In this document: positions 7,218-15,348 of the stretch, one piece after another
Numbering within the stretch: position 1 is the first letter of the stretch
Layout: each line of letters begins with the position of its first letter
NCBI RefSeq assembly: GCF_009363095.1
Contig: NZ_CP045295.1
Coordinates: 5,423,001 to 5,487,000, forward strand
DNA: 64,000 nt
DNA from: Paenibacillus cellulositrophicus
GTDB lineage: Bacteria; Bacillota; Bacilli; Paenibacillales; Paenibacillaceae
Reading direction: 5' to 3'
Position numbers and translations under genes: made by a program
The notes under the pieces: generated by a model
Databases searched by the model: none
Seen by the model: only the letters and a program-made list of their open reading frames with translations
Told to the model about the DNA's origin: nothing

Positions 7218-8042
7218 ATGAAGCACATTACCGATTGCACCATCCTGAATAACGGAGTTACATTGCCATGGCTTGGACTGGGCACATTCAAAGCCCAAGG
7301 GGACGATGTGTATAAGGCGGTAAAGCTGGCACTGGAAATCGGCTACCGAAGCATCGACACCGCAAAAGTTTATGGCAACGAGGAAGAAGTGGGCCGCGCG
7401 ATTGCCGAGAGCGGCATTCCGAGAGGCGAGCTTTTCGTCACGACCAAAGTGTGGAACGATGACCAGGGTTATGATTCCACACTCCGGGCCTTCGAAGGCA
7501 GCCAGAAGCGGCTTGGCCTCGAGGTCATCGATTTGTACCTGATTCATTGGCCTGGCAAAGACAAATTCAAAGATACGTGGAAAGCGATGGAGCGCCTATA
7601 TGAGGAAGGACAAATCCGCGCCATCGGCGTCAGCAACTTCCACGTTCACCATCTAAAGGATCTGATGCAGGACAGCAGGACGGTTCCTGCCGTGAATCAG
7701 GTGGAGCTGCACCCGCGGCTGATCCAGCAGGATCTGCAGGATTTCTGCGGTGCACAGGGAATCCAGCTCGAAGCGTGGAGCCCGCTGATGCAGGGCAAGC
7801 TTACCGACGATTCTACCCTGGCGGGCATCGCCCAGAAATACGGCAAAACACCTGCCCAGGTTATCCTGCGCTGGAACCTCCAGAACAAAATCGTCACGAT
7901 TCCGAAGTCGGTTACACCTTCCCGGATACGCGAGAATGCGGACATCTTTGATTTCGAGCTGTCGTCCGACGAAATCAAGAAGATCGACAGCCTTAATCAG
8001 AACCGCCGCGTGGGCAGCGATCCGGACAAGCTTCTGTTCTAG
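7218..8042 (+). CDS. Aldo/keto reductase (AKR5-like, YtbE/YvgN type)
   Basis: An NADPH-dependent reductase of aldehydes and ketoaldehydes such as methylglyoxal, 274 residues. The catalytic tetrad is visible: Asp47 in IDTAK, Tyr52 in VYGNEEE, Lys77 in TTKVWN and His110 in LIHWPG; GVSNFHVHHL and the C-terminal IPKSVTPSRIREN cofactor loop are also present. The ATG at 7218 has AAGGAAGG upstream; the extended frame from 7170 overlaps the promoter-proximal leader. It is monocistronic, with its terminator overlapping the end of the convergent LTA synthase gene. The physiological substrate is not predictable. Confidence 0.93.
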   Translation: MKHITDCTILNNGVTLPWLGLGTFKAQGDDVYKAVKLALEIGYRSIDTAKVYGNEEEVGRAIAESGIPRGELFVTTKVWNDDQGYDSTLRAFEGSQKRLGLEVIDLYLIHWPGKDKFKDTWKAMERLYEEGQIRAIGVSNFHVHHLKDLMQDSRTVPAVNQVELHPRLIQQDLQDFCGAQGIQLEAWSPLMQGKLTDDSTLAGIAQKYGKTPAQVILRWNLQNKIVTIPKSVTPSRIRENADIFDFELSSDEIKKIDSLNQNRRVGSDPDKLLF

Positions 8043-8064
8043 CATTCTCTTCGATATAAGCAGC

Positions 8065-8098
8065 AAAAACCCGGACTCCTTAAGGAGTTCCGGGTTTT
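8065..8098. terminator. Bidirectional-looking terminator overlapping the end of the LTA synthase gene
   Basis: ACCCGGA-CTCC / GGAG-TTCCGGGT stem flanked by AAAAA and TTTTT. It ends the aldo/keto reductase transcript; its bases also encode the last residues of the convergent gene. Confidence 0.8.
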
Positions 8099-10071
8099 TC
8101 ATTTTGATTGAGCTTAGGGATCAGGTCATACTGCAAGGTTTCATCGGAGGTGTACAGCTCCTTTTTCGCCCGGTCGTAGCCGGCACGGCAAGTGCTGACA
8201 TCAACCGTTTTGCCGGACTCCAGACTATAGCAGCTGCCATCCTCGAACATGCCGCTTTGGGAGGGAATGTAAAACCGTTTACCGTCTGTATAAGCTCCGC
8301 TGCGCAGGACCACGAACCGGTCTTGGCCGTCAAACAGGTCATTTCCCATCATGTACTGGGACTTGGCGGAAATGCCCAGCAGGTGCAGGAGCGATGGCGC
8401 CATGTCCAGCTGTCCGGCGGGTTGGTCATACACCCCTGCGCCTTCCCCGTCCGGCAGATGCACGAGGAGCGGCACCTCGTTCATGATCTGCTCCATGTCC
8501 AAATCGGTCAGGCTTTTGCCCAGAAACTTCTCATAGACGGCTTTGTCCTTCACCGAATTGTCATGATCCCCGTAGATATACAGGATGGTATGATCCCAAA
8601 GGCCGTCCTGCTTCAGCCGTTCCACCAACTGACCGAGCGCTGCGTCCACATAGTGGATCGCCTGCAGGTAATCTCCGAAGACGGTTCCGTCGAACTCGCC
8701 GACATTCAGCTCCTGCACGTCGTCCGGCAGCGAGAACGGATGGTGGGAGGAGAGCGTAATCAGAAACGAGTAGAACGGCTGCGGAAGCTGCTCAATTTGA
8801 TCCATGGACTGCTTGAAAAAGGATTTGTCCCCAAGCGACCAGCCGAGAGGCTCGTCGATTTCGTAATCCTTTTTGCTGAAAAACCGGTCGTAGCCCAAGG
8901 TTTCGTACATCGCATTCCGGTTCCAGAAGCTGCCGTCATAAGCATGGAACGCATTTGGCGTGTAGCCGTGCTCCTTCAGGATCGCAGGGAGCGAGTTGAA
9001 CTGATGGTCAGCATAGCGGATGAATACCGAGCCGTACGGAACCGGATGCAGGGAAGTCTGGGACGAGAAATCCGCATCGGAGGTTCTGCCCTGGCCGGTT
9101 TGATGATAATAATGGCTGAAGTACATGCTTTCCTTCATGAGCCGATTGAAGTTCGGCGTGATTTCCTGTCCGCCGATCTGCTTGCCGATCATGAAATTCA
9201 TGAACGCCTCGGTCTGGATGACCATGACGTTGCTGCCCTTGTACTTGCCGAACATGGCGTCGTTCTCCGAACGCGTTGTATCTTTATGATCAAACCATTC
9301 CTGCACATGGTCGACTTCGCCCGAAGCGAGCACGGGCTTTGGACCCAAATGCTCTTTACCGAAGCGGTATGCGTCGTATACATGAAAACCGAGCAGCCCG
9401 GTTACGTTATAAAGCGAAAGGTTCCACCAATTTCCGGTAAAAAGGCCGACAGCGTAGTAATCGATGTAGAACTTGAGCGGCGCAAACGTTACGACGCAGC
9501 CGATCACCAGGGCGGCGATCCCGGATGAGAAGCGGCGAGCGAATCCGGCCCTCCGTGATGGTGATTTGCCGACCGTAAAATTCAGTGCCCCCCGTGCCGG
9601 ACTTCGCCATCCTGACGGCTTCCATATCGCGATGACGGCCAGCAGCAGCCAATCCGCGGCAAACCATAGATCGCTCCAATGAAGCAGTGTCATAATGCTG
9701 TCCCCGAGGGAGTCCACCTGACTTGCCTGCATCATCACCGTAAAGGTGACCAGATCCTGAAAATATCGGTAGTACACCAAGTCCGTGTACATCAGCGCCG
9801 TTAGCAATAGGTTAACGACGATAAGCGCGATCCGCTGTCCGCGCCGGGGAAGCCATAAGGTCCAGAACGATACGAGGATCAGGGATCCCAGGCCGATAAA
9901 AAAGTCCAGCGGGTTGAAATCGATTTTGCTGATATGAAGTTTAAAATGGAAAAGAAGCAGCTTATATATCATGAACAGCAAAAATAGGCTGTATGTGAAG
10001 TAACGGGAGCGGATGAACCGCCCGAAGCCGCCATTTGAAGCGTGACTGGACATGCTGTATGAGTAGTTCAA
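8080..10071 (-). CDS. Lipoteichoic acid synthase family sulfatase (LtaS-type)
   Basis: Membrane enzyme of the LtaS family, which transfers glycerol-phosphate from phosphatidylglycerol to build lipoteichoic acid. Five membrane helices fill the first ~230 residues, then an extracellular sulfatase-like domain. Metal and catalytic residues are visible: Glu in VIQTEAF (about 288), the nucleophile Thr in GQGRTSDAD (about 330) and YGDHDNS (about 502). The start is placed at a TTG (10069-10071) because a perfect AGGAGG sits nine bases upstream; an ATG 39 bases further upstream has no ribosome site. Length 663 residues, normal. Bacilli have several paralogues (LtaS, YfnI, YqgS, YvgJ), so primase or specialised roles remain possible. 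Confidence 0.92.
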   Translation of the reverse strand: MNYSYSMSSHASNGGFGRFIRSRYFTYSLFLLFMIYKLLLFHFKLHISKIDFNPLDFFIGLGSLILVSFWTLWLPRRGQRIALIVVNLLLTALMYTDLVYYRYFQDLVTFTVMMQASQVDSLGDSIMTLLHWSDLWFAADWLLLAVIAIWKPSGWRSPARGALNFTVGKSPSRRAGFARRFSSGIAALVIGCVVTFAPLKFYIDYYAVGLFTGNWWNLSLYNVTGLLGFHVYDAYRFGKEHLGPKPVLASGEVDHVQEWFDHKDTTRSENDAMFGKYKGSNVMVIQTEAFMNFMIGKQIGGQEITPNFNRLMKESMYFSHYYHQTGQGRTSDADFSSQTSLHPVPYGSVFIRYADHQFNSLPAILKEHGYTPNAFHAYDGSFWNRNAMYETLGYDRFFSKKDYEIDEPLGWSLGDKSFFKQSMDQIEQLPQPFYSFLITLSSHHPFSLPDDVQELNVGEFDGTVFGDYLQAIHYVDAALGQLVERLKQDGLWDHTILYIYGDHDNSVKDKAVYEKFLGKSLTDLDMEQIMNEVPLLVHLPDGEGAGVYDQPAGQLDMAPSLLHLLGISAKSQYMMGNDLFDGQDRFVVLRSGAYTDGKRFYIPSQSGMFEDGSCYSLESGKTVDVSTCRAGYDRAKKELYTSDETLQYDLIPKLNQNEKPGTP

Positions 10072-10135
10072 ATTGGACAACCTCCTGCTATAGCGTTGTA
10101 AATAGGTCATGATAAGATATACCCCAAAACCATAT

Positions 10136-10161
10136 AGGAGCTGTCCAAGTGGACAGCTCCT
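10136..10161 (-). terminator. Hairpin between THUMP methyltransferase and LTA synthase genes
   Basis: Perfect 11-bp stem AGGAGCTGTCC / GGACAGCTCCT with a 4-base loop just after the methyltransferase stop on the minus strand. The following ATATGGTTTT is a weak U-tract, so termination may be partial. Confidence 0.6.
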
Positions 10162-10180
10162 GACAAAGCGGCAGCGTTTG

Positions 10181-11320
10181 TTACGAACGGCGGGGCGGAA
10201 GAGGCCCCAGGAATTGATAATATTGGCATTCGATGCGGCCGTTGAACAGCTTCCGCCGCTTGTCGGCCTTCCGGCCGAAGTAATGCTCGAACTGTTTGGT
10301 CGGGCTTAAGGCAAAGAAGGACCACGTCGGCAGCTGATTGGCCGTATTCCCCAGCGTGCGGACAAGTTTCTCGACTTCGGTCTTCTCGCTGAGCCGCTCC
10401 CCGTACGGCGGATTGGTAATCAGGCAGCCGTATTCCCCTTGCGGATGGGCTTTGGAGGCAGGGAGCACCTGAAAATCGATCTCGCCAGCGAGGCCTGCGC
10501 TCTTGGCGGCTGCTTTGGCGACTTCGATCGCCTTCGGATCGATATCGCTGCCGGTCAGCTGGAGCGGCTGATCGTCCTGCACCGCATCGAACGCTTCCTC
10601 GCGCGCCTCGCTCCACAGCTCCTCGGGAATGGCCGGCCAGTGCTCCGAAGGGAAGGAACGGCGCAGACCCGGCGCAATGTTCCAGCCGAGGAGGGCCGCT
10701 TCGATCAGGATCGTGCCGGAGCCGCAGCAGGGATCATACAGCGGCCGCGACGGATTCCAGCGGCTTATCTGCAGCAAAGCGGCGGCCATTGTCTCCTTCA
10801 GCGGGGCTTCGGTAACCAGCTTGCGGTATCCCCGTTTGTGCAGGGCCGGCCCGGTCGTATCCAGCGTCAGCAGCGCCACGTCCTTGAGCAGATTGACTTC
10901 GATGACATAACGCGGACCGTTCTCCTGGAACCATTCGGTATGATAGCTCTGCTTCAGCTTCTCAACGATCGCTTTCTTGACGATGCCCTGACAAGCGGGC
11001 ACGCTGCTGAGCTGGGAGTGGTGGGAGCGGCCTTCCACGGGAAACTCCCCGTTCGCCGGAATCCAATCCTGCCAGGGCAGCTCCTTGGTCCCTTCAAACA
11101 ATTCGTCAAACGTCTTGGCAGGGAATTCCCCCATTTTGACGAGGATGCGGTCGGACGTCCGGAGCCACAGGTTGCAGCGGCAAATATCTTTGTAATCTCC
11201 GGTAAAATTGACCCTTCCGTTCTCGACTTGAACGTCGTTATAACCTAATTCCTTCAACTCGCGCGCGACGATGGCTTCAAGGCCCATCGGGGCGGTTGCA
11301 ATCAACTGCAGCTCTGGCAT
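10181..11320 (-). CDS. THUMP domain class I SAM-dependent RNA methyltransferase (RlmL/YpsC-like)
   Basis: A 379-residue RNA methyltransferase, probably forming N2-methylguanosine in 23S rRNA like RlmL/RlmN-type enzymes of this family. A THUMP RNA-binding domain occupies about residues 45-160, followed by a Rossmann methyltransferase domain with the SAM motif DPCCGSGTILIEA and the catalytic NPPYGERL that is typical of N-methylation of exocyclic amines. The ATG at 11320 has GGAG at about 11 bases. It is read leftward from a promoter inside the divergent region with the O-methyltransferase. Equivalent to B. subtilis YpsC. Confidence 0.9.
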   Translation of the reverse strand: MPELQLIATAPMGLEAIVARELKELGYNDVQVENGRVNFTGDYKDICRCNLWLRTSDRILVKMGEFPAKTFDELFEGTKELPWQDWIPANGEFPVEGRSHHSQLSSVPACQGIVKKAIVEKLKQSYHTEWFQENGPRYVIEVNLLKDVALLTLDTTGPALHKRGYRKLVTEAPLKETMAAALLQISRWNPSRPLYDPCCGSGTILIEAALLGWNIAPGLRRSFPSEHWPAIPEELWSEAREEAFDAVQDDQPLQLTGSDIDPKAIEVAKAAAKSAGLAGEIDFQVLPASKAHPQGEYGCLITNPPYGERLSEKTEVEKLVRTLGNTANQLPTWSFFALSPTKQFEHYFGRKADKRRKLFNGRIECQYYQFLGPLPPRRS

Positions 11321-11424
11321 GGTGCGTGTTCAACTCCATTATTCTTGTAGACTACCGTAAAAATTCATACAATGATGGTAGATCCTGCAGCAGCGTTCGG
11401 GTGCGGATCTTTGTTCATCCTCAC

Positions 11425-11453
11425 ATTATAGGATAATGTAAAGTCAATCACAA
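11425..11453 (-). promoter_or_regulatory. Promoter for the THUMP methyltransferase, overlapped by two dyads
   Basis: On the minus strand TTGTGA (11448-11453), a 17-base spacer and TATAAT (11425-11430). The -10 lies inside the dyad ACATTAT-AGG-ATAATGT (11423-11439) and the -35 overlaps the palindrome CACAAA-CA-TTTGTG (11449-11462), which look like operator sites for a divergent regulator. Confidence 0.55.
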
Positions 11454-11513
11454 ACATTTGTGTTCGTTACGTAAAAATTGCCGGGTTCGGTAGGAAAAAG
11501 GGGAAGTAGGAAA

Positions 11514-12140
11514 GTGAATCCAGAACAATATGCAGACCATTTTATCGAAAATGACGAGGTCCTGAATCGGGTCAAGCAGGTGACTGCCAAGAAAGGCATG
11601 CCCGAAATCGCCATCGCGCCGGGCTACGGACGGCTGCTGACGCTGCTGGTCAAGGCGACGGGAGCGGCCCGTGTCCTGGAGATCGGGGCGCTGGGCGGCT
11701 ACAGCGGCATTTGTCTCGCCAGGGGGCTTGCGCCGGAAGGAACGCTTACGTCGCTGGAGCTGAAGCAGGAATTCGCGGACGTTGCGCGGGCCAATGTGAC
11801 TGAAGCCGGGTTCGGCGGCCAGGTGGAATACCGGGTCGGACCGGCGCTGGACAGCCTGGCACAGCTGAAGGCGGAGGGGCGGAGGTTTGACTTCTTCTTT
11901 ATCGATGCAGATAAGGAGAACTATCCGAATTACCTGGAGTACGCGATCGAACTGGCCAATCCGGGCGCACTGATTGCGGGCGACAACACCTTTCTGCGGG
12001 GGCGGACCCTCAACCCCGACAAAAACGGGCCTTCGGTGCATGCGATCCGCCGCTTCAACGAAGCGATGGCGACCGACGACCGTTTGATCGGAACCATTCT
12101 CCCTGCTTATGACGGGCTGGCGGTGGCCATGGTCAAGTAA
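11514..12140 (+). CDS. Class I SAM-dependent O-methyltransferase (family 3, COMT-like)
   Basis: A 208-residue methyltransferase of the catechol/caffeoyl-CoA O-methyltransferase group. It shows the SAM-binding ARVLEIGALGGYSG motif near residue 60, FFFIDADKENY with the metal-binding aspartate, and the second metal site GDNTFLRG. Bacterial members (YrrM type) methylate small phenols or tRNA hydroxyuridine (TrhP/TrmR branch); TrmR, which methylates 5-hydroxyuridine at tRNA position 34, is a close bacterial relative and a plausible role. The GTG at 11514 is chosen because the protein begins at the family N terminus (NPEQYADHF); the longer frame has no conserved content. Terminator follows. Confidence 0.85.
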   Translation: MNPEQYADHFIENDEVLNRVKQVTAKKGMPEIAIAPGYGRLLTLLVKATGAARVLEIGALGGYSGICLARGLAPEGTLTSLELKQEFADVARANVTEAGFGGQVEYRVGPALDSLAQLKAEGRRFDFFFIDADKENYPNYLEYAIELANPGALIAGDNTFLRGRTLNPDKNGPSVHAIRRFNEAMATDDRLIGTILPAYDGLAVAMVK

Positions 12141-12151
12141 AACAGCAAACG

Positions 12152-12189
12152 AAAGCCCGATCCGGATGCAGCGCGGATCGGGCTTTTTT
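12152..12189 (+). terminator. Rho-independent terminator after the O-methyltransferase
   Basis: AAAGCCCGATCC / GGATCGGGCTTT stem followed by a T-run. Confidence 0.9.
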
Positions 12190-12235
12190 TGATTGAAACG
12201 AATATGATGAGTGCAATGATTTCCTGAATGACAGC

Positions 12236-13480
12236 TTATTCGATTTCCGTGACCCCATAGGTCGTGAACCACGACTTGACCGTTTCAAAGTCGCTGCTGA
12301 AGGACAGGCAGAGCATCAGCAGGATGCGGGCCTGCTGCGGACTCAAGTTGTCCCCGGAAATGATGCCCTTTCCGCCGCCGTAGACGCTGCCGGAACCGGT
12401 CCGGGTCGTAGTGACGAAGACCACACCCTGCTCAACCGCCTTGCTGCGCGCCTTGCTCATCGCGGATGAAATGCCTCCGGCTCCGGTGCCTGCGGTAACG
12501 ATGCCTTTGGCTCCGGCAGCGGTAAACCCTTCGATGGCTTCACCGCCCGCGTCTTGATAGGAATAGGCGATTTCGGTTTTTGCCAGATCGGACTTTTTGA
12601 TTTTGGCGAGGTCGAAGACCGGCTTGCCTTTGCCCGGCCCAAGCAGTGCCCGCTCCGGAGCCCGGTAGATGCGGATCGTCGTTTCATCGATATATCCGAC
12701 GGCCCCGAGCATCGGCGTCTCGAAAGTGTCGACGCGGTAATCGTTCGTTTTCGTGACCCCGCGGGCGAGGTTGATCGTGTCATTCAGCATGAGGACGGTG
12801 CCGAACGAGGCGGTCCGGCCGCTTGCCGACAGCTTGATGGCGTTATAGAGGTTCGCTTTGGCGTCGGAGCCGACGACCGTCCACGGCCGCATGGATCCCG
12901 TAATGACGACCGGCTTATCGCTTTGCACGGTCAGATCCAGGAAGTAGGCGATTTCCTCCATCGTGTCGGTGCCGGAAGTGACGACGACGCCGTCGTAGGA
13001 TTTGAGCGCTTCGTCCACGGCTTTGGACAGGTCGTACAGATCGGCCATCGAATAGGCGGAAGAGCCCGAGTTGCCGAATTGGAGCGTTTCGACGTCGGCG
13101 ATTTTTTGCTTGTCCGGGAGCTCGCTCACCATTTGCGCGATAGGAATGCTGCCCGCCTTGTAATTTTGGAAGCTGGTCTGGTCGACGGACTGCCCGGCGA
13201 TGGTGCCGCCTGTGGCGATCACCAGCACGTTAGGCAGCTTGGAGGCCTTGTCGGCATCGGTCACCGGCGGGATGGCCGTGTTGCGAACCGGGGTGGTTGT
13301 GCCGGTTGTCGTTGTGGTTGCAGGTGAGGTTGCTGCTGCAGGGGTGGTAACTGCTGCTGTCATTCCATTGGCTGCTGCCGCGTCGGCGAATACGCTGCCT
13401 GCAGGTGCGGCGAAGAGGGACAGTGCCGTCAGCGCAGATGCATGAATCAGGGACCACTTGCCGAATTTTCTTTTCTCCAT
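12236..13480 (-). CDS. Exported type II asparaginase
   Basis: Secreted L-asparaginase hydrolysing asparagine to aspartate and ammonia, 414 residues. A Sec signal peptide (KRKFGKWS, then ALTALSLFAAPAGSVFA) is followed by a Thr/Ala/Pro-rich spacer (residues ~40-75), likely a wall-crossing linker, and then the catalytic domain. The first threonine lies in VIATGGTIAG, the second in SGTDTMEE, and GSMRPWTVVGSDAKANLYNA forms the substrate lid region. No lipobox is seen. Its promoter carries a perfect GlnR/TnrA box, so expression should rise under nitrogen limitation, as for B. subtilis ansZ. Start ATG with GAGGAG upstream. Confidence 0.93.
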   Translation of the reverse strand: MEKRKFGKWSLIHASALTALSLFAAPAGSVFADAAAANGMTAAVTTPAAATSPATTTTTGTTTPVRNTAIPPVTDADKASKLPNVLVIATGGTIAGQSVDQTSFQNYKAGSIPIAQMVSELPDKQKIADVETLQFGNSGSSAYSMADLYDLSKAVDEALKSYDGVVVTSGTDTMEEIAYFLDLTVQSDKPVVITGSMRPWTVVGSDAKANLYNAIKLSASGRTASFGTVLMLNDTINLARGVTKTNDYRVDTFETPMLGAVGYIDETTIRIYRAPERALLGPGKGKPVFDLAKIKKSDLAKTEIAYSYQDAGGEAIEGFTAAGAKGIVTAGTGAGGISSAMSKARSKAVEQGVVFVTTTRTGSGSVYGGGKGIISGDNLSPQQARILLMLCLSFSSDFETVKSWFTTYGVTEIE

Positions 13481-13534
13481 TAATCGATCAGCTCCTCATG
13501 TGCATGTAATGGTTATGTAATAAAATCTAAGATG

Positions 13535-13563
13535 ATCATATACGGTGTTAGGTTATATGACAA
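13535..13563 (-). promoter_or_regulatory. Asparaginase promoter with overlapping GlnR/TnrA box
   Basis: On the minus strand TTGTCA (13558-13563), 17-base spacer, TATGAT (13535-13540). The sequence TGTTAGGTTATATGACA at 13546-13562 is a perfect TGTNA-N7-TNACA box that covers the -35 element, the position expected for repression by GlnR or competition with polymerase. Confidence 0.75.
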
Positions 13564-13712
13564 ATGAAAAGGATTGGCGTGTAAGCGTTTATTATCGAAG
13601 AAAATGGCAGATAATAACCCTTTTTGTTGGTGATTTGATACAATTCACAAAATAATCGGAGTTTGATTTACGTTGTGAAATGGAGTGGGAACAGTCCTGT
13701 GATATTATTTTA

Positions 13713-13729
13713 TGTAAGAATATATTACA
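13713..13729. promoter_or_regulatory. Second GlnR/TnrA box in the asparaginase-MFS gap
   Basis: TGTAAGAATATATTACA matches TGTNA-N7-TNACA exactly. It lies 167 bases upstream of the promoter-overlapping box, so it could serve as a distal site for looping. The rest of the 455-base gap (13481-13936) holds the asparaginase leader, a 7-bp inverted repeat (TTCACAA/TTGTGAA, 13644-13679) and the MFS terminator; I see no convincing gene in it. Confidence 0.7.
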
Positions 13730-13869
13730 TAACTTGAAATTGGGACTATAGTTAGGGGAAAGGAAATATATAAGAAGGAGTTTGTCATTTATCATGGGAG
13801 GTTACTTTCCGGATTGGGCCTTCAGAACATTTTTCGATGGGGGCTTGTTCCTTGCGGTCATACGGCAAG

Positions 13870-13913
13870 AAAAAAGACGGCCGCAGGGTCACTTGTGTGA
13901 CTCTGCGGCCGTC
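13870..13913 (-). terminator. Rho-independent terminator of the MFS gene
   Basis: Eleven-base GC-rich stem GACGGCCGCAG / CTGCGGCCGTC with inner GTCAC/GTGAC pairing; T-run on the minus strand. Confidence 0.9.
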
Positions 13914-13936
13914 CCTTTCCCGCCAACGGCGGCAGT

Positions 13937-15148
13937 TCAGCGGTACTGCGGCGTGTTGCTGCGCTTGTACAGCTTCAGCCGCACCCAGACCATATTCAGC
14001 AGCAGCAGGCTGCCGGAAATGATGAACAGCCCTTCGATGCCGATAAATCCCGACAGGAATCCGCCGACGAGCGCGCCCAGCATATTGCCGAGTGCGAGCG
14101 TGCTTGTGTTAAAGCCGAATGCACGGCTTTCCATGCCTCCAGGCGTGTAAGAGCGGATGAGGGCATTGACGCTGGGCAGCAGGCCGCCCATAAAGATGCC
14201 CATCAGGAAGCGGACGACGATCAGCTGCCATACACTCTGCACGAACGCCTGCGGGATCAGGCACAGTCCTGCGCCGATCAGAGCGTAGGTCAGAATGCGG
14301 TGGGCGCCGACCTTGTCGCTGAAGCGCCCAAGGATCGGGGAGGTGATCATATTGGACAATCCCGTCACGGCGCTGACCACGCCTGCCCAGAAGGCGATGT
14401 CAACCGAGGAGCGGTGCAGCTTCTCCACGTACAGCGGCAGGAGCGACATGGGGCTCATCATCGCAAACTGCAGCAGAAACGTTACCGCGAACAGCGCGGG
14501 AAGCTGCGGAATACGGGCCAGCTCCTTGAAGCCTTCAAGCACCGACACCTGGGGCGCATGAGCGGCTTTTTCCCGGTTGAAGTTTTCCTTGACCAGGAAC
14601 AGCGCCAGCAGGGAAGCGGCGAAGATGAGCATGCCGATAATGTAAAAGATCGGGCGGAAGCCGATCAGGTCGGCCAAGCCGCCGCCGATCAGCGGTCCGA
14701 GGATCGTTCCGGCCACCGAGCCCGACTGCATGATCCCCATTGCAAACCCCATCCGTTCCTTCGGGGTCGTGCTCGATACGAGCGAGATGGATGCCGGGTT
14801 GAAGCCGGAGATCGTGCCGTTCAGCAGGCGCAGCAGCAGCAGCTCCCACGGATTCCGGGCAAAACCCATCAGCACGATGACGATGGCCATCCCGAAGCCG
14901 GAACGCAGCAGCATGATTTTCCGGCCGTACCGGTCCGACAGCTTGCCCCATAATGGCTGAAAAATAAATGAGGTCATGAAGTTGGCCGCAAAAATAAAGC
15001 CCGCCCAGAGGCCGATTTCATGCTCGCCCTGCACCCCCAGATCTTTAGCCAGATAGAGGGACAGGAACGGTGTGATCATCGTCATCCCGGAGTTGACCAG
15101 AAATTGGCCGAACCAAAGCACAATGAGGTTGACCTTCCACGGTTTCAA
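13937..15148 (-). CDS. MFS transporter, DHA1-type multidrug exporter
   Basis: A 403-residue major facilitator with twelve predicted membrane helices and the intracellular motif GKLSDRYGRKIMLL after helix 2, plus the repeated GRFSDKVGAHRIL in the second half. The antiporter-type motif C region (GPLIGGGLADLIG near helix 5) marks proton-driven drug or metabolite export. It resembles B. subtilis YttB and related multidrug exporters. Translation starts at a TTG (15146-15148) with AAGGAAG ten bases upstream. It stands alone, opposite to hemE. Substrate unknown. Confidence 0.85.
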   Translation of the reverse strand: MKPWKVNLIVLWFGQFLVNSGMTMITPFLSLYLAKDLGVQGEHEIGLWAGFIFAANFMTSFIFQPLWGKLSDRYGRKIMLLRSGFGMAIVIVLMGFARNPWELLLLRLLNGTISGFNPASISLVSSTTPKERMGFAMGIMQSGSVAGTILGPLIGGGLADLIGFRPIFYIIGMLIFAASLLALFLVKENFNREKAAHAPQVSVLEGFKELARIPQLPALFAVTFLLQFAMMSPMSLLPLYVEKLHRSSVDIAFWAGVVSAVTGLSNMITSPILGRFSDKVGAHRILTYALIGAGLCLIPQAFVQSVWQLIVVRFLMGIFMGGLLPSVNALIRSYTPGGMESRAFGFNTSTLALGNMLGALVGGFLSGFIGIEGLFIISGSLLLLNMVWVRLKLYKRSNTPQYR

Positions 15149-15282
15149 TGTGCTTTCACTTCCTTTCTAAGTTGACTGAAATGAATGATTGAAAAAACAC
15201 AGTTTTACCAGTATAGCACAATTTCTAAATGTCTTATGTTAAAGATGTCATACGATTGTCATCAGATGTCAGGGTGCGGCGG

Positions 15283-15311
15283 TTGTTACTTACTTTTAAA
15301 AAGGGCATAAT
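15283..15311 (+). promoter_or_regulatory. Candidate promoter of the hemEH operon
   Basis: TTGTTA, 17-base spacer and CATAAT, 38 bases before the hemE start. It lies inside an upstream extension of the frame, which supports the later start. Confidence 0.5.
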
Positions 15312-15348
15312 AGAAAGCAGAGAATTTTATAGATATGGAGGCCTGTTC

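Noticed and set aside
7936..9528. A 530-codon open frame on the plus strand opposite the LTA synthase gene
   Set aside because: It is the antisense shadow of a well-conserved sulfatase coding sequence; no ribosome site and no family-like composition.
13592..13795. 67-codon minus-strand frame in the same gap
   Set aside because: AT-rich composition typical of random frames in regulatory DNA, and it covers a GlnR/TnrA box.
13782..14150. Open frame starting after AAGGAG in the asparaginase-MFS gap
   Set aside because: It runs through the MFS terminator hairpin and then opposite the MFS coding sequence; start spacing is poor. A very short peptide cannot be excluded.
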